Position numbers and translations under genes: made by a program | The notes under the pieces: generated by a model | Told to the model about the DNA's origin: nothing | What the model saw: only the letters and a program-made list of their open reading frames with translations | The model's database searches: none | Shown: piece after piece, positions 9,900 through 24,900 of the stretch | How positions within the stretch are numbered: the stretch's first letter is position 1 | How the letters are laid out: every line of letters starts with the position of its first letter | Source of the DNA: Lucinisca nassula | Taxonomy: Eukaryota > Mollusca > Bivalvia > Lucinida > Lucinidae | Assembly: GCA_963580285.1 (NCBI GenBank) | Contig: OY757023.1 | Span: forward strand, 132,154,027-132,218,026 | Direction: 5' to 3' | Length of the DNA: 64,000 bases

Positions 9900-11909
9900 T
9901 TACACCGTTAGTCCGTCCCAATAAAGTACGCCCTCGGGCCAAATTACAGATCGCTGCGTACAATAGAGGCCAAGAAAATTGACTTAGAAATTTTGGTGGT
10001 CGGCGTGTTGTGGGTACGAGAATCTCATTTTGGTCACTTTCACGTAGAAGCATGAAAATGGTGCCAAAACGTGCCCATGCGTGTCCAACCAACTCATGAA
10101 TATTGGAAAATTGTTTCTCTCAAATAGTTTTGGAGATATAAGGGTCCAAAGTTGAAGGAAATTGACCTTTCAAGGGCCATAACTCGAAACTCAATGAAGG
10201 AAGACAACTCCCATTTTACCCCATGGCACTTGGGTTAAGGGCGCATCATTTGGCACCAATTATAGGCCGATATCATGAAGTCACCTTTGCACCATTTAGG
10301 CACTATCATCCTATTGGTGTCCCGCCAAAACTTGAGGCCCTTATAACTCGCTTTTGTGTATTGCGATTGAGCTGAAATTTTGCATGCTGCTAGTAGACCT
10401 CAGTGCCTAGTGGCTTGCAAAATTTCGTGCCGCTACGAAGCGTATCTTGTGAGTTATAAGCCTTCAAACTTCGAGGAAATTAAAGTTTGTGCCTATTTTG
10501 CGGGAATACGAAATAAGATACAGAGGTGCAGTATGTATCCTTCAACAGGCATTTATGTGCCCTACCATCGTGCAAAATCCCGGTAACACTGGGGCACGAG
10601 AAAGTGCCGAAATAAAGGACTCTTTTTTACATTGAGGGCTATGGGAAAAATGAAGAAAACGCCGCTACTCAGCCTAGAGGGCGAATACAATAGCAAGCTT
10701 TACACCGTTAGTCCGTCCCAATAAAGTACGCCCTCGGGCCAAATTACAGATCGCTGCGTACAATAGAGGCCAAGAAAATTGACTTAGAAATTTTGGTGGT
10801 CGGCGTGTTGTGGGTACGAGAATCTCATTTTGGTCACTTTCACGTAGAAGCATGAAAATGGTGCCAAAACGTGCCCATGCGTGTCCAACCAACTCATGAA
10901 TATTGGAAAATTGTTTCTCTCAAATAGTTTTGGAGATATAAGGGTCCAAAGTTGAAGGAAATTGACCTTTCAAGGGCCATAACTCGAAACTCAATGAAGG
11001 AAGACAACTCCCATTTTACCCCATGGCACTTGGGTTAAGGGCGCATCATTTGGCACCAATTATAGGCCGATATCATGAAGTCACCTTTGCACCATTTAGG
11101 CACTATCATCCTATTGGTGTCCCGCCAAAACTTGAGGCCCTTATAACTCGCTTTTGTGTATTGCGATTGAGCTGAAATTTTGCATGCTGCTAGTAGACCT
11201 CAGTGCCTAGTGGCTTGCAAAATTTCGTGCCGCTACGAAGCGTATCTTGTGAGTTATAAGCCTTCAAACTTCGAGGAAATTAAAGTTTGTGCCTATTTTG
11301 CGGGAATACGAAATAAGATACAGAGGTGCAGTATGTATCCTTCAACAGGCATTTATGTGCCCTACCATCGTGCAAAATCCCGGTAACACTGGGGCACGAG
11401 AAAGTGCCGAAATAAAGGACTCTTTTTTACATTGAGGGCTATGGGAAAAATGAAGAAAACGCCGCTACTCAGCCTAGAGGGCGAATACAATAGCAAGCTT
11501 TACACCGTTAGTCCGTCCCAATAAAGTACGCCCTCGGGCCAAATTACAGATCGCTGCGTACAATAGAGGCCAAGAAAATTGACTTAGAAATTTTGGTGGT
11601 CGGCGTGTTGTGGGTACGAGAATCTCATTTTGGTCACTTTCACGTAGAAGCATGAAAATGGTGCCAAAACGTGCCCATGCGTGTCCAACCAACTCATGAA
11701 TATTGGAAAATTGTTTCTCTCAAATAGTTTTGGAGATATAAGGGTCCAAAGTTGAAGGAAATTGACCTTTCAAGGGCCATAACTCGAAACTCAATGAAGG
11801 AAGACAACTCCCATTTTACCCCATGGCACTTGGGTTAAGGGCGCATCATTTGGCACCAATTATAGGCCGATATCATGAAGTCACCTTTGCACCATTTAGG
11901 CACTATCAT

Positions 11910-14900
11910 ATTATTGGTGTCCCGCCAAAACTTGAGGCCCTTATAACTCGCTTTTGTGTATTGCGATTGCGCTGAAATTTTGCATGCTGCTAGTAGACCT
12001 CAGTGCCTAGTGGCTTGCAAAATTTCGTGCCGCTACGAAGCGTATCTTGTGAGTTATAAGCCTTCAAACTTCGAGGAAATTAAAGTTTGTGCCTATTTTG
12101 CGGGAATACGAAATAAGATACAGAGGTGCAGTATGTATCCTTCAACAGGCATTTATGTGCCCTACCATCGTGCAAAATCCCGGTAACACTGGGGCACGAG
12201 AAAGTGCCGAAATAAAGGACTCTTTTTTACATTGAGGGCTATGGGAAAAATGAAGAAAACGCCGCTACTCAGCCTAGAGGGCGAATACAATAGCAAGCTT
12301 TACACCGTTAGTCCGTCCCAATAAAGTACGCCCTCGGGCCAAATTACAGATCGCTGCGTACAATAGAGGCCAAGAAAATTGACTTAGAAATTTTGGTGGT
12401 CGGCGTGTTGTGGGTACGAGAATCTCATTTTGGTCACTTTCACGTAGAAGCATGAAAATGGTGCCAAAACGTGCCCATGCGTGTCCAACCAACTCATGAA
12501 TATTGGAAAATTGTTTCTCTCAAATAGTTTTGGAGATATAAGGGTCCAAAGTTGAAGGAAATTGACCTTTCAAGGGCCATAACTCGAAACTCAATGAAGG
12601 AAGACAACTCCCATTTTACCCCATGGCACTTGGGTTAAGGGCGCATCATTTGGCACCAATTATAGGCCGATATCATGAAGTCACCTTTGCACCATTTAGG
12701 CACTATCATCCTATTGGTGTCCCGCCAAAACTTGAGGCCCTTATAACTCGCTTTTGTGTATTGCGCTTGAGCTGAAATTTTGCATGCTGCTAGTAGACCT
12801 CAGTGCCTAGTGGCTTGCAAAATTTCGTGCCGCTACGAAGCGTATCTTGTGAGTTATAAGCCTTCAAACTTCGAGGAAATTAAAGTTTGTGCCTATTTTG
12901 CGGGAATACGAAATAAGATACCGAGGTGCAGTATGTATCCTTCAACAGGCATTTATGTGCCCTACCATCGTGCAAAATCCCGGTAACACTGGGGCACGAG
13001 AAAGTGCCGAAATAAAGGACTCTTTTTTACATTGAGGGCTATGGGAAAAATGAAGAAAACGCCGCTACTCAGCCTAGAGGGCGAATACAATAGCAAGCTT
13101 TACACCGTTAGTCCGTCCCAATAAAGTACGCCCTCGGGCCAAATTACAGATCGCTGCGTACAATAGAGGCCAAGAAAATTGACTTAGAAATTTTGGTGGT
13201 CGGCGTGTTGTGGGTACGAGAATCTCATTTTGGTCACTTTCACGTAGAAGCATGAAAATGGTGCCAAAACGTGCCCATGCGTGTCCAACCAACTCATGAA
13301 TATTGGAAAATTGTTTCTCTCAAATAGTTTTGGAGATATAAGGGTCCAAAGTTGAAGGAAATTGACCTTTCAAGGGCCATAACTCGAAACTCAATGAAGG
13401 AAGACAACTCCCATTTTACCCCATGGCACTTGGGTTAAGGGCGCATCATTTGGCACCAATTATAGGCCGATATCATGAAGTCACCTTTGCACCATTTAGG
13501 CACTATCATCCTATTGGTGTCCCGCCAAAACTTGAGGCCCTTATAACTCGCTTTTGTGTATTGCGATTGAGCTGAAATTTTGCATGCTGCTAGTAGACCT
13601 CAGTGCCTAGTGGCTTGCAAAATTTCGTGCCGCTACGAAGCGTATCTTGTGAGTTATAAGCCTTCAAACTTCGAGGAAATTAAAGTTTGTGCCTATTTTG
13701 CGGGAATACGAAATAAGATACAGAGGTGCAGTATGTATCCTTCAACAGGCATTTATGTGCCCTACCATCGTGCAAAATCCCGGTAACACTGGGGCACGAG
13801 AAAGTGCCGAAATAAAGGACTCTTTTTTACATTGAGGGCTATGGGAAAAATGAAGAAAACGCCGCTACTCAGCCTAGAGGGCGAATACAATAGCAAGCTT
13901 TACACCGTTAGTCCGTCCCAATAAAGTACGCCCTCGGGCCAAATTACAGATCGCTGCGTACAATAGAGGCCAAGAAAATTGACTTAGAAATTTTGGTGGT
14001 CGGCGTGTTGTGGGTACGAGAATCTCATTTTGGTCACTTTCACGTAGAAGCATGAAAATGGTGCCAAAACGTGCCCATGCGTGTCCAACCAACTCATGAA
14101 TATTGGAAAATTGTTTCTCTCAAATAGTTTTGGAGATATAAGGGTCCAAAGTTGAAGGAAATTGACCTTTCAAGGGCCATAACTCGAAACTCAATGAAGG
14201 AAGACAACTCCCATTTTACCCCATGGCACTTGGGTTAAGGGCGCATCATTTGGCACCAATTATAGGCCGATATCATGAAGTCACCTTTGCACCATTTAGG
14301 CACTATCATATTATTGGTGTCCCGCCAAAACTTGAGGCCCTTATAACTCGCTTTTGTGTATTGCGATTGCGCTGAAATTTTGCATGCTGCTAGTAGACCT
14401 CAGTGCCTAGTGGCTTGCAAAATTTCGTGCCGCTACGAAGCGTATCTTGTGAGTTATAAGCCTTCAAACTTCGAGGAAATTAAAGTTTGTGCCTATTTTG
14501 CGGGAATACGAAATAAGATACAGAGGTGCAGTATGTATCCTTCAACAGGCATTTATGTGCCCTACCATCGTGCAAAATCCCGGTAACACTGGGGCACGAG
14601 AAAGTGCCGAAATAAAGGACTCTTTTTTACATTGAGGGCTATGGGAAAAATGAAGAAAACGCCGCTACTCAGCCTAGAGGGCGAATACAATAGCAAGCTT
14701 TACACCGTTAGTCCGTCCCAATAAAGTACGCCCTCGGGCCAAATTACAGATCGCTGCGTACAATAGAGGCCAAGAAAATTGACTTAGAAATTTTGGTGGT
14801 CGGCGTGTTGTGGGTACGAGAATCTCATTTTGGTCACTTTCACGTAGAAGCATGAAAATGGTGCCAAAACGTGCCCATGCGTGTCCAACCAACTCATGAA

Positions 14901-15322
14901 TATTGGAAAATTGTTTCTCTCAAATAGTTTTGGAGATATAAGGGTCCAAAGTTGAAGGAAATTGACCTTTCAAGGGCCATAACTCGAAACTCAATGAAGG
15001 AAGACAACTCCCATTTTACCCCATGGCACTTGGGTTAAGGGCGCATCATTTGGCACCAATTATAGGCCGATATCATGAAGTCACCTTTGCACCATTTAGG
15101 CACTATCATCCTATTGGTGTCCCGCCAAAACTTGAGGCCCTTATAACTCGCTTTTGTGTATTGCGATTGAGCTGAAATTTTGCATGCTGCTAGTAGACCT
15201 CAGTGCCTAGTGGCTTGCAAAATTTCGTGCCGCTACGAAGCGTATCTTGTGAGTTATAAGCCTTCAAACTTCGAGGAAATTAAAGTTTGTGCCTATTTTG
15301 CGGGAATACGAAATAAGATACC
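11910..15322 (+). repeat. Three-monomer (2.4 kb) block duplication
   Basis: A set of rare variants occurs twice exactly 2400 bp apart: CC to AT at 11910-11911 and 14310-14311, A to C at 11970 and 14370, and A to C at 12922 and 15322. No other copies in the window show them. One change, A to C at 12766, is present in the first block only and so arose after duplication or was lost from the second. This is direct evidence for tandem copying of a three-monomer segment, as in unequal exchange. Confidence 0.88.
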
Positions 15323-18300
15323 GAGGTGCAGTATGTATCCTTCAACAGGCATTTATGTGCCCTACCATCGTGCAAAATCCCGGTAACACTGGGGCACGAG
15401 AAAGTGCCGAAATAAAGGACTCTTTTTTACATTGAGGGCTATGGGAAAAATGAAGAAAACGCCGCTACTCAGCCTAGAGGGCGAATACAATAGCAAGCTT
15501 TACACCGTTAGTCCGTCCCAATAAAGTACGCCCTCGGGCCAAATTACAGATCGCTGCGTACAATAGAGGCCAAGAAAATTGACTTAGAAATTTTGGTGGT
15601 CGGCGTGTTGTGGGTACGAGAATCTCATTTTGGTCACTTTCACGTAGAAGCATGAAAATGGTGCCAAAACGTGCCCATGCGTGTCCAACCAACTCATGAA
15701 TATTGGAAAATTGTTTCTCTCAAATAGTTTTGGAGATATAAGGGTCCAAAGTTGAAGGAAATTGACCTTTCAAGGGCCATAACTCGAAACTCAATGAAGG
15801 AAGACAACTCCCATTTTACCCCATGGCACTTGGGTTAAGGGCGCATCATTTGGCACCAATTATAGGCCGATATCATGAAGTCACCTTTGCACCATTTAGG
15901 CACTATCATCCTATTGGTGTCCCGCCAAAACTTGAGGCCCTTATAACTCGCTTTTGTGTATTGCGATTGAGCTGAAATTTTGCATGCTGCTAGTAGACCT
16001 CAGTGCCTAGTGGCTTGCAAAATTTCGTGCCGCTACGAAGCGTATCTTGTGAGTTATAAGCCTTCAAACTTCGAGGAAATTAAAGTTTGTGCCTATTTTG
16101 CGGGAATACGAAATAAGATACAGAGGTGCAGTATGTATCCTTCAACAGGCATTTATGTGCCCTACCATCGTGCAAAATCCCGGTAACACTGGGGCACGAG
16201 AAAGTGCCGAAATAAAGGACTCTTTTTTACATTGAGGGCTATGGGAAAAATGAAGAAAACGCCGCTACTCAGCCTAGAGGGCGAATACAATAGCAAGCTT
16301 TACACCGTTAGTCCGTCCCAATAAAGTACGCCCTCGGGCCAAATTACAGATCGCTGCGTACAATAGAGGCCAAGAAAATTGACTTAGAAATTTTGGTGGT
16401 CGGCGTGTTGTGGGTACGAGAATCTCATTTTGGTCACTTTCACGTAGAAGCATGAAAATGGTGCCAAAACGTGCCCATGCGTGTCCAACCAACTCATGAA
16501 TATTGGAAAATTGTTTCTCTCAAATAGTTTTGGAGATATAAGGGTCCAAAGTTGAAGGAAATTGACCTTTCAAGGGCCATAACTCGAAACTCAATGAAGG
16601 AAGACAACTCCCATTTTACCCCATGGCACTTGGGTTAAGGGCGCATCATTTGGCACCAATTATAGGCCGATATCATGAAGTCACCTTTGCACCATTTAGG
16701 CACTATCATCCTATTGGTGTCCCGCCAAAACTTGAGGCCCTTATAACTCGCTTTTGTGTATTGCGATTGAGCTGAAATTTTGCATGCTGCTAGTAGACCT
16801 CAGTGCCTAGTGGCTTGCAAAATTTCGTGCCGCTACGAAGCGTATCTTGTGAGTTATAAGCCTTCAAACTTCGAGGAAATTAAAGTTTGTGCCTATTTTG
16901 CGGGAATACGAAATAAGATACAGAGGTGCAGTATGTATCCTTCAACAGGCATTTATGTGCCCTACCATCGTGCAAAATCCCGGTAACACTGGGGCACGAG
17001 AAAGTGCCGAAATAAAGGACTCTTTTTTACATTGAGGGCTATGGGAAAAATGAAGAAAACGCCGCTACTCAGCCTAGAGGGCGAATACAATAGCAAGCTT
17101 TACACCGTTAGTCCGTCCCAATAAAGTACGCCCTCGGGCCAAATTACAGATCGCTGCGTACAATAGAGGCCAAGAAAATTGACTTAGAAATTTTGGTGGT
17201 CGGCGTGTTGTGGGTACGAGAATCTCATTTTGGTCACTTTCACGTAGAAGCATGAAAATGGTGCCAAAACGTGCCCATGCGTGTCCAACCAACTCATGAA
17301 TATTGGAAAATTGTTTCTCTCAAATAGTTTTGGAGATATAAGGGTCCAAAGTTGAAGGAAATTGACCTTTCAAGGGCCATAACTCGAAACTCAATGAAGG
17401 AAGACAACTCCCATTTTACCCCATGGCACTTGGGTTAAGGGCGCATCATTTGGCACCAATTATAGGCCGATATCATGAAGTCACCTTTGCACCATTTAGG
17501 CACTATCATCCTATTGGTGTCCCGCCAAAACTTGAGGCCCTTATAACTCGCTTTTGTGTATTGCGATTGAGCTGAAATTTTGCATGCTGCTAGTAGACCT
17601 CAGTGCCTAGTGGCTTGCAAAATTTCGTGCCGCTACGAAGCGTATCTTGTGAGTTATAAGCCTTCAAACTTCGAGGAAATTAAAGTTTGTGCCTATTTTG
17701 CGGGAATACGAAATAAGATACAGAGGTGCAGTATGTATCCTTCAACAGGCATTTATGTGCCCTACCATCGTGCAAAATCCCGGTAACACTGGGGCACGAG
17801 AAAGTGCCGAAATAAAGGACTCTTTTTTACATTGAGGGCTATGGGAAAAATGAAGAAAACGCCGCTACTCAGCCTAGAGGGCGAATACAATAGCAAGCTT
17901 TACACCGTTAGTCCGTCCCAATAAAGTACGCCCTCGGGCCAAATTACAGATCGCTGCGTACAATAGAGGCCAAGAAAATTGACTTAGAAATTTTGGTGGT
18001 CGGCGTGTTGTGGGTACGAGAATCTCATTTTGGTCACTTTCACGTAGAAGCATGAAAATGGTGCCAAAACGTGCCCATGCGTGTCCAACCAACTCATGAA
18101 TATTGGAAAATTGTTTCTCTCAAATAGTTTTGGAGATATAAGGGTCCAAAGTTGAAGGAAATTGACCTTTCAAGGGCCATAACTCGAAACTCAATGAAGG
18201 AAGACAACTCCCATTTTACCCCATGGCACTTGGGTTAAGGGCGCATCATTTGGCACCAATTATAGGCCGATATCATGAAGTCACCTTTGCACCATTTAGG

Positions 18301-18916
18301 CACTATCATCCTATTGGTGTCCCGCCAAAACTTGAGGCCCTTATAACTCGCTTTTGTGTATTGCGATTGAGCTGAAATTTTGCATGCTGCTAGTAGACCT
18401 CAGTGCCTAGTGGCTTGCAAAATTTCGTGCCGCTACGAAGCGTATCTTGTGAGTTATAAGCCTTCAAACTTCGAGGAAATTAAAGTTTGTGCCTATTTTG
18501 CGGGAATACGAAATAAGATACAGAGGTGCAGTATGTATCCTTCAACAGGCATTTATGTGCCCTACCATCGTGCAAAATCCCGGTAACACTGGGGCACGAG
18601 AAAGTGCCGAAATAAAGGACTCTTTTTTACATTGAGGGCTATGGGAAAAATGAAGAAAACGCCGCTACTCAGCCTAGAGGGCGAATACAATAGCAAGCTT
18701 TACACCGTTAGTCCGTCCCAATAAAGTACGCCCTCGGGCCAAATTACAGATCGCTGCGTACAATAGAGGCCAAGAAAATTGACTTAGAAATTTTGGTGGT
18801 CGGCGTGTTGTGGGTACGAGAATCTCATTTTGGTCACTTTCACGTAGAAGCATGAAAATGGTGCCAAAACGTGCCCATGCGTGTCCAACCAACTCATGAA
18901 TATTGGAAAATTGTTT

Positions 18917-21900
18917 TTCTCAAATAGTTTTGGAGATATAAGGGTCCAAAGTTGAAGGAAATTGACCTTTCAAGGGCCATAACTCGAAACTCAATGAAGG
19001 AAGACAACTCCCATTTTACCCCATGGCACTTGGGTTAAGGGCGCATCATTTGGCACCAATTATAGGCCGATATCATGAAGTCACCTTTGCACCATTTAGG
19101 CACTATCATCCTATTGGTGTCCCGCCAAAACTTGAGGCCCTTATAACTCGCTTTTGTGTATTGCGATTGAGCTGAAATTTTGCATGCTGCTAGTAGACCT
19201 CAGTGCCTAGTGGCTTGCAAAATTTCGTGCCGCTACGAAGCGTATCTTGTGAGTTATAAGCCTTCAAACTTCGAGGAAATTAAAGTTTGTGCCTATTTTG
19301 CGGGAATACGAAATAAGATACAGAGGTGCAGTATGTATCCTTCAACAGGCATTTATGTGCCCTACCATCGTGCAAAATCCCGGTAACACTGGGGCACGAG
19401 AAAGTGCCGAAATAAAGGACTCTTTTTTACATTGAGGGCTATGGGAAAAATGAAGAAAACGCCGCTACTCAGCCTAGAGGGCGAATACAATAGCAAGCTT
19501 TACACCGTTAGTCCGTCCCAATAAAGTACGCCCTCGGGCCAAATTACAGATCGCTGCGTACAATAGAGGCCAAGAAAATTGACTTAGAAATTTTGGTGGT
19601 CGGCGTGTTGTGGGTACGAGAATCTCATTTTGGTCACTTTCACGTAGAAGCATGAAAATGGTGCCAAAACGTGCCCATGCGTGTCCAACCAACTCATGAA
19701 TATTGGAAAATTGTTTCTCTCAAATAGTTTTGGAGATATAAGGGTCCAAAGTTGAAGGAAATTGACCTTTCAAGGGCCATAACTCGAAACTCAATGAAGG
19801 AAGACAACTCCCATTTTACCCCATGGCACTTGGGTTAAGGGCGCATCATTTGGCACCAATTATAGGCCGATATCATGAAGTCACCTTTGCACCATTTAGG
19901 CACTATCATCCTATTGGTGTCCCGCCAAAACTTGAGGCCCTTATAACTCGCTTTTGTGTATTGCGATTGAGCTGAAATTTTGCATGCTGCTAGTAGACCT
20001 CAGTGCCTAGTGGCTTGCAAAATTTCGTGCCGCTACGAAGCGTATCTTGTGAGTTATAAGCCTTCAAACTTCGAGGAAATTAAAGTTTGTGCCTATTTTG
20101 CGGGAATACGAAATAAGATACAGAGGTGCAGTATGTATCCTTCAACAGGCATTTATGTGCCCTACCATCGTGCAAAATCCCGGTAACACTGGGGCACGAG
20201 AAAGTGCCGAAATAAAGGACTCTTTTTTACATTGAGGGCTATGGGAAAAATGAAGAAAACGCCGCTACTCAGCCTAGAGGGCGAATACAATAGCAAGCTT
20301 TACACCGTTAGTCCGTCCCAATAAAGTACGCCCTCGGGCCAAATTACAGATCGCTGCGTACAATAGAGGCCAAGAAAATTGACTTAGAAATTTTGGTGGT
20401 CGGCGTGTTGTGGGTACGAGAATCTCATTTTGGTCACTTTCACGTAGAAGCATGAAAATGGTGCCAAAACGTGCCCATGCGTGTCCAACCAACTCATGAA
20501 TATTGGAAAATTGTTTCTCTCAAATAGTTTTGGAGATATAAGGGTCCAAAGTTGAAGGAAATTGACCTTTCAAGGGCCATAACTCGAAACTCAATGAAGG
20601 AAGACAACTCCCATTTTACCCCATGGCACTTGGGTTAAGGGCGCATCATTTGGCACCAATTATAGGCCGATATCATGAAGTCACCTTTGCACCATTTAGG
20701 CACTATCATCCTATTGGTGTCCCGCCAAAACTTGAGGCCCTTATAACTCGCTTTTGTGTATTGCGATTGAGCTGAAATTTTGCATGCTGCTAGTAGACCT
20801 CAGTGCCTAGTGGCTTGCAAAATTTCGTGCCGCTACGAAGCGTATCTTGTGAGTTATAAGCCTTCAAACTTCGAGGAAATTAAAGTTTGTGCCTATTTTG
20901 CGGGAATACGAAATAAGATACAGAGGTGCAGTATGTATCCTTCAACAGGCATTTATGTGCCCTACCATCGTGCAAAATCCCGGTAACACTGGGGCACGAG
21001 AAAGTGCCGAAATAAAGGACTCTTTTTTACATTGAGGGCTATGGGAAAAATGAAGAAAACGCCGCTACTCAGCCTAGAGGGCGAATACAATAGCAAGCTT
21101 TACACCGTTAGTCCGTCCCAATAAAGTACGCCCTCGGGCCAAATTACAGATCGCTGCGTACAATAGAGGCCAAGAAAATTGACTTAGAAATTTTGGTGGT
21201 CGGCGTGTTGTGGGTACGAGAATCTCATTTTGGTCACTTTCACGTAGAAGCATGAAAATGGTGCCAAAACGTGCCCATGCGTGTCCAACCAACTCATGAA
21301 TATTGGAAAATTGTTTCTCTCAAATAGTTTTGGAGATATAAGGGTCCAAAGTTGAAGGAAATTGACCTTTCAAGGGCCATAACTCGAAACTCAATGAAGG
21401 AAGACAACTCCCATTTTACCCCATGGCACTTGGGTTAAGGGCGCATCATTTGGCACCAATTATAGGCCGATATCATGAAGTCACCTTTGCACCATTTAGG
21501 CACTATCATCCTATTGGTGTCCCGCCAAAACTTGAGGCCCTTATAACTCGCTTTTGTGTATTGCGATTGAGCTGAAATTTTGCATGCTGCTAGTAGACCT
21601 CAGTGCCTAGTGGCTTGCAAAATTTCGTGCCGCTACGAAGCGTATCTTGTGAGTTATAAGCCTTCAAACTTCGAGGAAATTAAAGTTTGTGCCTATTTTG
21701 CGGGAATACGAAATAAGATACAGAGGTGCAGTATGTATCCTTCAACAGGCATTTATGTGCCCTACCATCGTGCAAAATCCCGGTAACACTGGGGCACGAG
21801 AAAGTGCCGAAATAAAGGACCCTTTTTTACATTGAGGGCTATGGGAAAAATGAAGAAAACGCCGCTACTCAGCCTAGAGGGCGAATACAATAGCAAGCTT

Positions 21901-24900
21901 TACACCGTTAGTCCGTCCCAATAAAGTACGCCCTCGGGCCAAATTACAGATCGCTGCGTACAATAGAGGCCAAGAAAATTGACTTAGAAATTTTGGTGGT
22001 CGGCGTGTTGTGGGTACGAGAATCTCATTTTGGTCACTTTCACGTAGAAGCATGAAAATGGTGCCAAAACGTGCCCATGCGTGTCCAACCAACTCATGAA
22101 TATTGGAAAATTGTTTCTCTCAAATAGTTTTGGAGATATAAGGGTCCAAAGTTGAAGGAAATTGACCTTTCAAGGGCCATAACTCGAAACTCAATGAAGG
22201 AAGACAACTCCCATTTTACCCCATGGCACTTGGGTTAAGGGCGCATCATTTGGCACCAATTATAGGCCGATATCATGAAGTCACCTTTGCACCATTTAGG
22301 CACTATCATCCTATTGGTGTCCCGCCAAAACTTGAGGCCCTTATAACTCGCTTTTGTGTATTGCAATTGAGCTGAAATTTTGCATGCTGCTAGTAGACCT
22401 CAGTGCCTAGTGGCTTGCAAAATTTCGTGCCGCTACGAAGCGTATCTTGTGAGTTATAAGCCTTCAAACTTCGAGGAAATTAAAGTTTGTGCCTATTTTG
22501 CGGGAATACGAAATAAGATACAGAGGTGCAGTATGTATCCTTCAACAGGCATTTATGTGCCCTACCATCGTGCAAAATCCCGGTAACACTGGGGCACGAG
22601 AAAGTGCCGAAATAAAGGACTCTTTTTTACATTGAGGGCTATGGGAAAAATGAAGAAAACGCCGCTACTCAGCCTAGAGGGCGAATACAATAGCAAGCTT
22701 TACACCGTTAGTCCGTCCCAATAAAGTACGCCCTCGGGCCAAATTACAGATCGCTGCGTACAATAGAGGCCAAGAAAATTGACTTAGAAATTTTGGTGGT
22801 CGGCGTGTTGTGGGTACGAGAATCTCATTTTGGTCACTTTCACGTAGAAGCATGAAAATGGTGCCAAAACGTGCCCATGCGTGTCCAACCAACTCATGAA
22901 TATTGGAAAATTGTTTCTCTCAAATAGTTTTGGAGATATAAGGGTCCAAAGTTGAAGGAAATTGACCTTTCAAGGGCCATAACTCGAAACTCAATGAAGG
23001 AAGACAACTCCCATTTTACCCCATGGCACTTGGGTTAAGGGCGCATCATTTGGCACCAATTATAGGCCGATATCATGAAGTCACCTTTGCACCATTTAGG
23101 CACTATCATCCTATTGGTGTCCCGCCAAAACTTGAGGCCCTTATAACTCGCTTTTGTGTATTGCGATTGAGCTGAAATTTTGCATGCTGCTAGTAGACCT
23201 CAGTGCCTAGTGGCTTGCAAAATTTCGTGCCGCTACGAAGCGTATCTTGTGAGTTATAAGCCTTCAAACTTCGAGGAAATTAAAGTTTGTGCCTATTTTG
23301 CGGGAATACGAAATAAGATACAGAGGTGCAGTATGTATCCTTCAACAGGCATTTATGTGCCCTACCATCGTGCAAAATCCCGGTAACACTGGGGCACGAG
23401 AAAGTGCCGAAATAAAGGACTCTTTTTTACATTGAGGGCTATGGGAAAAATGAAGAAAACGCCGCTACTCAGCCTAGAGGGCGAATACAATAGCAAGCTT
23501 TACACCGTTAGTCCGTCCCAATAAAGTACGCCCTCGGGCCAAATTACAGATCGCTGCGTACAATAGAGGCCAAGAAAATTGACTTAGAAATTTTGGTGGT
23601 CGGCGTGTTGTGGGTACGAGAATCTCATTTTGGTCACTTTCACGTAGAAGCATGAAAATGGTGCCAAAACGTGCCCATGCGTGTCCAACCAACTCATGAA
23701 TATTGGAAAATTGTTTTTCTCAAATAGTTTTGGAGATATAAGGGTCCAAAGTTGAAGGAAATTGACCTTTCAAGGGCCATAACTCGAAACTCAATGAAGG
23801 AAGACAACTCCCATTTTACCCCATGGCACTTGGGTTAAGGGCGCATCATTTGGCACCAATTATAGGCCGATATCATGAAGTCACCTTTGCACCATTTAGG
23901 CACTATCATCCTATTGGTGTCCCGCCAAAACTTGAGGCCCTTATAACTCGCTTTTGTGTATTGCGATTGAGCTGAAATTTTGCATGCTGCTAGTAGACCT
24001 CAGTGCCTAGTGGCTTGCAAAATTTCGTGCCGCTACGAAGCGTATCTTGTGAGTTATAAGCCTTCAAACTTCGAGGAAATTAAAGTTTGTGCCTATTTTG
24101 CGGGAATACGAAATAAGATACAGAGGTGCAGTATGTATCCTTCAACAGGCATTTATGTGCCCTACCATCGTGCAAAATCCCGGTAACACTGGGGCACGAG
24201 AAAGTGCCGAAATAAAGGACTCTTTTTTTACATTGAGGGCTATGGGAAAAATGAAGAAAACGCCGCTACTCAGCCTAGAGGGCGAATACAATAGCAAGCT
24301 TTACACCGTTAGTCCGTCCCAATAAAGTACGCCCTCGGGCCAAATTACAGATCGCTGCGTACAATAGAGGCCAAGAAAATTGACTTAGAAATTTTGGTGG
24401 TCGGCGTGTTGTGGGTACGAGAATCTCATTTTGGTCACTTTCACGTAGAAGCATGAAAATGGTGCCAAAACGTGCCCATGCGTGTCCAACCAACTCATGA
24501 ATATTGGAAAATTGTTTCTCTCAAATAGTTTTGGAGATATAAGGGTCCAAAGTTGAAGGAAATTGACCTTTCAAGGGCCATAACTCGAAACTCAATGAAG
24601 GAAGACAACTCCCATTTTACCCCATGGCACTTGGGTTAAGGGCGCATCATTTGGCACCAATTATAGGCCGATATCATGAAGTCACCTTTGCACCATTTAG
24701 GCACTATCATCCTATTGGTGTCCCGCCAAAACTTGAGGCCCTTATAACTCGCTTTTGTGTATTGCGATTGAGCTGAAATTTTGCATGCTGCTAGTAGACC
24801 TCAGTGCCTAGTGGCTTGCAAAATTTCGTGCCGCTACGAAGCGTATCTTGTGAGTTATAAGCCTTCAAACTTCGAGGAAATTAAAGTTTGTGCCTATTTT

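Noticed and set aside
9421..9924. Long frames crossing the N run
   Set aside because: They are artefacts of translating N; the gap contains no sequence information.
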